Notes under the pieces: generated by a model
The model's input: the letters and a program-made list of their open reading frames with translations, nothing else
Told to the model about the DNA's origin: nothing
Database searches by the model: none
Part shown: positions 58,916 through 64,000 of the stretch, one piece after another
Numbering within the stretch: position 1 is the first letter of the stretch
Layout: each line of letters begins with the position of its first letter
From: Benincasa hispida
Lineage: Eukaryota > Streptophyta > Magnoliopsida > Cucurbitales > Cucurbitaceae
DNA: 64,000 nt
NCBI RefSeq assembly: GCF_009727055.1
Contig: NC_052350.1
Span: forward strand, 34,776,763-34,840,762
Direction: 5' to 3'
Made by a program: the position numbers and the translations under genes

Positions 58916-59290
58916 TGTCACACCCCGCCTCGAACCTGCATTCCTGAGCCCAATGGGAGGCGTGAGGGACCACAGATACCACCCTTTTGTGATACCTACT
59001 GTCCAAATGAACCTCTTTACTCTCAGTAAACTTTAAGTCAAGGAGATAAATAACAACTGATTAAGTAGGCCCGTTTATTACGGCAATGTAATGTTTAAAC
59101 AACTCCAAGACTTAACTACAAAGTTTACAAAAAGAACTCTTAAAACCCTCTAGAAGTGCGACTGTGGCATGTGGCAGACCTTGACCTTAGCAGCACCCTG
59201 GAACTTCTCACCTTTCGCTACCTGGGAAGAAAACATGAAATAACAGAATGAGCTTCACAAAGCTCACTGAGTGGTAAGCAACTTTTGGAG
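58916..59290 (-). repeat. Left arm of a roughly 375-bp inverted repeat
   Basis: Reverse complement of 59946-60321, starting TGTCACACCCCGCC. By eye about 5% mismatches. It replaces roughly 0.5 kb of the normal LTR, which in the sister LTR runs on from CACTTTAGCCCAC to TTTAGAGCATG. Confidence 0.9.
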
Positions 59291-59540
59291 TATATTTGTA
59301 AAAGGAAGTAGCTCGAGATTAAGCTTAGAACTATGAGTAATCTGAGCTTTAAGTTGAATATGGATCTTAGGGTTCAAAAGAGGAACCCGAGAAGATCAAG
59401 GAACTTCTAAGAGAAAGATTCCTATCCTTACCAAGGTGAGTGGTAATTTCATTTTAAGTCTTAAAGAATATCTTTTAGAGTAAATTGTATATGCTTATGT
59501 TATGAATGAGTATCTAGCATGAGAATGAGATTATGTGATC

Positions 59541-59700
59541 GGGATGGTCAGGGGGTCAATAGACCTAGTTCCTGAACCCAAAAGCAAAGCCTCACAGGAT
59601 GGTCAGGGGACCTAGAGGTCTAGTTCTTGAGCCTGTGGGAGGATCCTCGTATGGGATGGTCAGAGGGCCGACGGGCCTAGCTTCTAAGCCCATGAGCGAG
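59541..59700. repeat. Three copies of a roughly 58-bp repeat in the inverted-repeat loop
   Basis: GGGATGGTCAGGGGGTC, GACCTAG, CCTGAACC-type units. Same array as 32890-33050. Confidence 0.7.
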
Positions 59701-59945
59701 GAGCTATGTGCACATAGGAGAACATTGAGAACAAAAGGGAACTCAGCAGAGTAAGCGGTCATGATTAGTATTAGTTAACTATCTATCGTGTGTGTAGGTA
59801 GAGAATAGACTCATTCTAAGTAGTTATCAGTTTAGCTATCTACCGTGCATGTAGATAGAGTGGAGAACAGACTCATTCAAAGCGGAGGTTTGAGTACTAA
59901 CCTCGTATATCTATGATATGCTTGTGTTTTAGGAGTTGAAATAGA

Positions 59946-60321
59946 CTCTAAAAGTTGCTTACCACTCAGTGAGCTTTGTGAAGCTAATTCTGTTATTTCA
60001 TGTTTTCTTCCCAAGTAGCGAAAGGTGAGAAGTTCCAAGATGCTGCTAAGGTCAAGGTCTGCCACATGCCACAGTCGCACTTCCAGAGGGTTTTAAGAGT
60101 TGTTTTTGTAAACTTTGTAGTTAGGTCTTGGAGTTGTTTCAACTTTACATTGCTGTAATAAAATGGGCCTACTTAATCAGTTATTGTTTATCTCCTTGAC
60201 TTAAATTTTACTGAGAGTAAAGAGGTTCATTTGGACAGTAGGTATCACAAAAGGGTGGTATCTATGGTCCCTCACGCCTCCCCTTGGGCTCAGGAATGCA
60301 GGCTCGGGGCGGGGTGTGACA
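59946..60321 (+). repeat. Right arm of a roughly 375-bp inverted repeat (normal LTR 3' end)
   Basis: Runs from CTCTAAAAGTTGCTTACC to GGGGTGTGACA. With the left arm and a 655-bp spacer it could fold into a long hairpin if transcribed. Confidence 0.9.
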
Positions 60322-60324
60322 ACT

Positions 60325-60336
60325 TGGTATCAGAGC
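60325..60336 (+). other. Primer-binding site (tRNA-Met)
   Basis: TGGTATCAGAGC, perfect, three bases after the LTR end. A second, decayed TTGGTATCAAAG lies about 43 bases on. Confidence 0.92.
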
Positions 60337-60845
60337 ATAAGTTTCTGGGAAAGTTGAATGGTTAGTTGATACTAGTTTGGTATCAAAGTATATGATCTTG
60401 GAAACCAGAGGGTTGAGTTAGAAAAACCTGAGGTTGAGTGCAGTAAAACCAGAGGGAAGTGTGATAGAATAAAGGTTTAAAGAGAAACCTAAGAGTTAGA
60501 CAAAGAAAACTAAGACAAATAGCGAAAGTGGTAGGACCTAGCAAGCAACCGGAGCTGGAACTTACAACGCTACCTGAAGATCTACCGGGTAAGGTAAGTA
60601 TGAATTTAACTTATTCTCATTTAAAGATTGAGATGGAAAAGTTATTTTGTAGATAGATTGGTTCAATGACTAGCTAAAAGATGGCTAGATGAGGTATCAT
60701 TGGTCAAATTAAGAAAGTTGATATCACATTAGCGCAGTGAAAGCGTGGTAATAGACAAGGTTATAAGAGTTTGCAACAGAGGGTGTTGTGAAACCTGAAA
60801 ACCAGAGTTAGTTCGAGGATGAAATTTTCTTAAGGGGGAAGTAAA
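60337..60845 (+). other. Non-coding interior (about 0.5 kb) with terminal polypurine tract
   Basis: No gag or pol is recognisable. A GCAAGCAACCGGAGC block resembles the leader and gag start at 33690. The tract AAGGGGGAAG (about 60832-60841) precedes the next LTR. Primer site plus purine tract without coding sequence is the layout of a non-autonomous or deleted LTR element. Confidence 0.75.
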
Positions 60846-62579
60846 TGTGAAACCTGGATTTCCATTTTTCCTACTTAAGCAGGTGATTAAAGGAATTAAC
60901 TAAGTAAAAGTTAAATCCTATGTTGAAGTAAAGGAAATTTCTAAATGTTGAATAGATTTTCCTTGAGTAGTTTTGAGTTAGGCCTTAAATGTGAAATTTG
61001 GCTAAGTGTAAGGTCAAAAAGGACCCATGCATTAAGTGTTAAGAGACATTAACACATAAGATAAGAAGGCAACCATGTGTTTGTAAGGTTGGACGCATGA
61101 TTGGCTGAAGAATTGGCAAGAGGCGTTGCCAAGAGTTGTTCATGTGTTGGGTATGTGTAAGTGAAAGCAGAGAAAGCGAGAGGCTAAATGCAAGGCACTG
61201 GGCAGACAATCATGTAGCAAATGAGTAGTGCTACACGAAAAGGTAGACGATCATTTAGTAAATGAGCAGTGCTACACGATGAGGTAGGCAACCGTGTAGG
61301 CGGATGCTGGATGATCGTATAGCAAAGTGGGGAGCTACACAATGAGATAGGCGATCGTATAAGTGGGCGCTGGGTGATGACGCAAACGATTAGAGGATGC
61401 ATTGGATGATAAGGCATCAGCGCTAAATGATAGAGGTAAACGATGCTTGCAGTAGCTAAGCGATAGGCTATGCGCGAGATCGTTGAAAGCGAGATTAGCG
61501 AGATCATTTAGAGTGAGATCGTTGAGAGCGAGATCGTTTGCTAAACAATTGAGTTACACGATGGGCTGTTAGAGCTAGACGATAGAAGAAGGAACTAACT
61601 GGTGGGACGGTGCTGAGGACTGCATTACGCAAGATTGATGAACTCATCAGAGATAGTAGAAGCTGGGTGAATAAATATTCATGCAAGGTGAGTTTTGTGC
61701 ATGAAGAAGACACATCAAATAGGAGGTGGATGAAGCTGGGCGTTGGCAAATTGAGAGGAAAGCACCTGGATGTGATCAAAGAAAGAGGTGTTGGGTAAAA
61801 GAGAAGGGTGAGATGCCTATAAAAGGAGCAGAACTCTTCACTTTAGCCCACAAAACCATTTAAATTCATAAAGATTACTAAGAAAGGAGTAAGTAAGAGA
61901 CATTCGTGTGTTAAACGAAGGAAAAGAAGTGCTGATCGGATGAAAGTCTGAACAGAGGCGCTGAAGAAAGCTGAGTGTAAGGAAGAGTGTTAGAGGATGG
62001 TTTTGAAAGAGACCATGCATTGGGAGTGAGATCATGCGTCGGTCATGAAGTTCCAAGAGGACGAGATGCTGTCGGATAGTGAAGTCTGGAAGTAGCATCA
62101 ACTTGTGCAAGGATATCTCCCAGAATACTCGTGTATTTGGAGTGATTCCAAAGCCACCCAAAAGCTCTGAGAGTCTAGTTTTCAGGGCAGGGCTGCCGGA
62201 GAAGAACCTCCAAGGAATCGGGCTGGAGAATGAGGAAAAGACATAAGTCGAGCTGTTGGGTAAGCTGGGCCAGTCTTGATGTTTTGAAGATTTCGGCCAA
62301 ACCACGAGGATTTTTTAGCTATGATTTTAAGGTAAACTTTTTAAGACATTTTAGAGCATGTTTGTAGAGGGAAGTAGCTCGAGATAAAGCATAGAACTAT
62401 GAGTAATATGAGCTTTAACTTGAATCTGGATCTTAGGGTTCAAAAGAGGAGAATGGGAAGATCAAGGAACTTCTAAGAGAAAGATTCCTATCCTTGCCAA
62501 GGTGAGTGGTAATTTCCTTTTAAGTCTTAAAGCATATCTTTTAGAGTACATTGTATATGCTTATGTTATTAATGAGTAT
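60846..62579 (+). mobile_element. Chromovirus-type 3' LTR, interrupted at its 3' part
   Basis: TGTGAAACCTGGATTTCC start, hairpin array at 61190-61590, TATA box TATAAAAG at 61818-61825, collinear with the other LTRs up to ATTAATGAGTAT. There an Athila-type LTR is inserted. Its first 100 bp resemble the LTR at 20299 more than the 5' LTR at 56655, so the two LTRs of this element are mismatched. Minus frames at 61184, 61504 and 61838 are antisense LTR readings, not genes. Confidence 0.8.
61190..61590. repeat. Hairpin-type minisatellite array in LTR
   Basis: Units such as GTAGCAAATGAG with TGCTACACGA, and GCGAGATCGTTTGCTAAAC in the distal part. Confidence 0.6.
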
Positions 62580-63073
62580 TGGTGACGGAAATTTAGAAGT
62601 CAATTTTACTCGACAACTAAAATCCCTTGGACACGGTATGCGATGCATGTTCCTAAGATATGCGTTGATAGTCATGCATTGGTGGTCATGTGTTGGAATG
62701 ATAATATGTTAACGAATGTATGCGATGACCATGCATCCTGCCACAATTTTTCTTGCCAAAATTTTTCTTGCACTCACACAAGTTTCTCCGGTAATCTGAG
62801 GTCGAACCCGGGGACTTGTAGCTATATGTATGCGGTGATGTGCATGCGGCGGTTTAAATAAAAGAATGGAAGGGAGGTTACTAAGTTAATCCTACTCCTA
62901 CTCCTATCTAATAGACAACGCAATGAGAATATGCATGAAAGTTAGAGATACGACAAACCTTGACATGAAATAAATGTATGGGAAAATAGATAAAATGCGG
63001 AGATGATTTCATTGCAACCCTTAAGAATGACCGCAAGGGCTTAGTCAACCCAAGCTTATGCGATCATGCTACA
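62580..63073 (-). mobile_element. Athila-type LTR fragment (minus), cut by another LTR
   Basis: Matches the 3' end of the LTR at 15364-17468 in reverse: ACTCGACAACTAAAAT, AATCTGAGGTCGAAC, CATTGCAACCCTTAAG and ATGCGATCATGCTACA appear in the expected reverse order. It is interrupted at 63074. Confidence 0.75.
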
Positions 63074-63788
63074 TGATAACTTGTAGGAATACAAGTTAGT
63101 TATGCTACCTTAGCTAGATATTGTGGCCAAAAGAGAATAAATATGTGCCAATTGTATGAAAATTAGCTTAGAAATACAATAATTATGAATTATCGCAATT
63201 ACACCCACTAACATCATTAAGATGGAAGAAAAGGAGATTTTTACTCTATTTTGCAGGAAACCAAGTCACCACTTGCGATAAAGGCTCAAGACGAACTGTC
63301 CAACGCATCTCTGTCACATTGCGGCCGCCAATCACAATGAAGAGACGATCAACGCAATGACGGTGCAATGCGACAATCGATCCAGAGCTAACTTTCAACC
63401 GCATGCGGTAGTAAAAACAACACCGCATGCGAACTCCTGGTCGAAAGATGTAGCTGAGCAACGCAAAAGCGGAGGATTGTGACACGTGTACGACTAACAA
63501 GTTGTGCAGATTTGACGGTCTGATTGCATAACAGAAGGAATAAATATCCCTCCATCTTCGAAATTTTCATAATAAAAGTGGGGTCCACAAGGCCGGAGTC
63601 AAAGATCTTCACCTATAAATACCCCATAGAATTCAGAGAAAATTATGCTACTTGATACAGGGCAAATTGATATTAGGTTATTGAGAGACAAGGCTGAGAG
63701 GTGAGTCTCAGTACTATTCTGCCAGATCCCCACTGCAAAGCTCTATACTCAGATCCCTACTACCGGTTGAGCAAGCCTAAGAGGGAAG
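63074..63788 (+). mobile_element. Athila LTR fragment (plus), cut by a Copia LTR
   Basis: TGATAACTTGTAGGAATAC start, TATA box TATAAATA at 63614-63621, AGACAAGGCTGAGAGG block shared with the 39382 and 45953 LTRs. It ends at GAGGGAAG. The minus frames at 63246-63612 are not genes. Confidence 0.75.
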
Positions 63789-64000
63789 TGCAGGATAAAT
63801 GAGCATGCAGCGGAAGTTGATTTGATCAATTTTCACTCTAAGATGCTCAATTTAGAGGATTAAACATGCAATTAAAAAAGGAAAAACAAAGTTTCAAGAA
63901 CACATACCCTTGAAGCTCCAAATTCTCCTTCAATTCTTGATGAATTTCAGCACCACTTGGTTGTAGACCACCACAAGAGTCTTCTCTACTATTCTCTAGG
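63789..64000 (-). mobile_element. Copia LTR end (minus), continuing beyond the window
   Basis: Resembles the left end of the minus-strand Copia LTR near 22680-22870: GAACACATACCCTTGAAGCTCC and TTGTAGACCACCACAAGA correspond to similar text there. Only the terminal 212 bases are visible. Confidence 0.6.

Larger units (their letters stand above)
56655..60321 (+). mobile_element. Chromovirus-type 5' LTR with Athila LTR insertion and inverted-repeat replacement
   Basis: Starts TATGAAACTTGCATTCC (first G mutated) and ends GGGGTGTGACA, followed by a perfect primer site. Collinear with the 29098-33574 LTR, but with a deletion after 56944 in its repeat array, an Athila LTR at 57129-58381, a TATA box at 58893-58899, and an inverted copy of its own 3' end at 58916-59290. 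The array 59541-59700 has three roughly 58-bp units. Minus frames at 56813, 58319 and 58558 are not genes. Confidence 0.82.

Noticed and set aside
61838..62305. 155-codon minus-strand ORF
   Set aside because: Lies wholly in an LTR downstream of its TATA box, antisense, biased composition, and broken in the sister LTRs.

Overview
This is nuclear DNA of a flowering plant, probably a eudicot. The evidence is RALF-type peptide genes, AT-rich intergenic sequence, and nested Ty3/Gypsy (chromovirus, Athila) and Ty1/Copia LTR retrotransposons. I cannot fix the family from sequence alone. I found no bacterial genes, rRNA, tRNA or CRISPR. Identity and divergence statements are by-eye estimates from reading the sequence; boundaries marked approximate may be off by tens of bases.

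Layout. 1-2941: 3' end of a Gypsy chromovirus (integrase tail, chromodomain, 3' LTR), lying in the gag of a second, gag-only-looking element (2942-4906) that ends in a two-module zinc-knuckle ORF. 4907-6630: Copia LTR. 6633-20298: the only host-gene region, three tandem copies (A, B, C) of a unit of about 4.35 kb. A and B each carry one intact RALF-like gene (11508-11822 and 17927-18241). A is enlarged by a solo LTR and B by an Athila-type LTR; C is cut off by a retrotransposon LTR before its RALF position. 20299-64000: a nested retrotransposon stack. It holds a minus-strand Copia element without gag and protease, a chromovirus LTR split by another LTR, a nearly full-length Athila-like element (33742-41320), a plus-strand Copia LTR, a second Athila-like element on the minus strand (44968-54305) split by two solo LTRs, and a diverged second copy of the Copia/chromovirus junction. 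The right end has a retroelement with a 0.5 kb non-coding interior, and LTRs nested in LTRs at the window edge.

What stands out. (i) The duplicated RALF genes keep the receptor-binding and cysteine core unchanged, while an unusual acidic C-terminal tail has diverged. (ii) 42369-42406 is a perfect palindrome of two Tn5 mosaic ends, the sequence used in tagmentation libraries, flanked by an 11-bp repeat; this looks like an assembly artefact. (iii) An inverted repeat with arms of about 375 bp lies inside one LTR. (iv) Short hairpin-rich arrays with a CGATCG core occur in both Gypsy and Copia LTRs. (v) A small stand-alone zinc-knuckle ORF sits where pol would be expected. The window shows no multi-gene pathway. 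Its biology is a secreted-peptide gene cluster inside decaying, silenced-looking retrotransposons.
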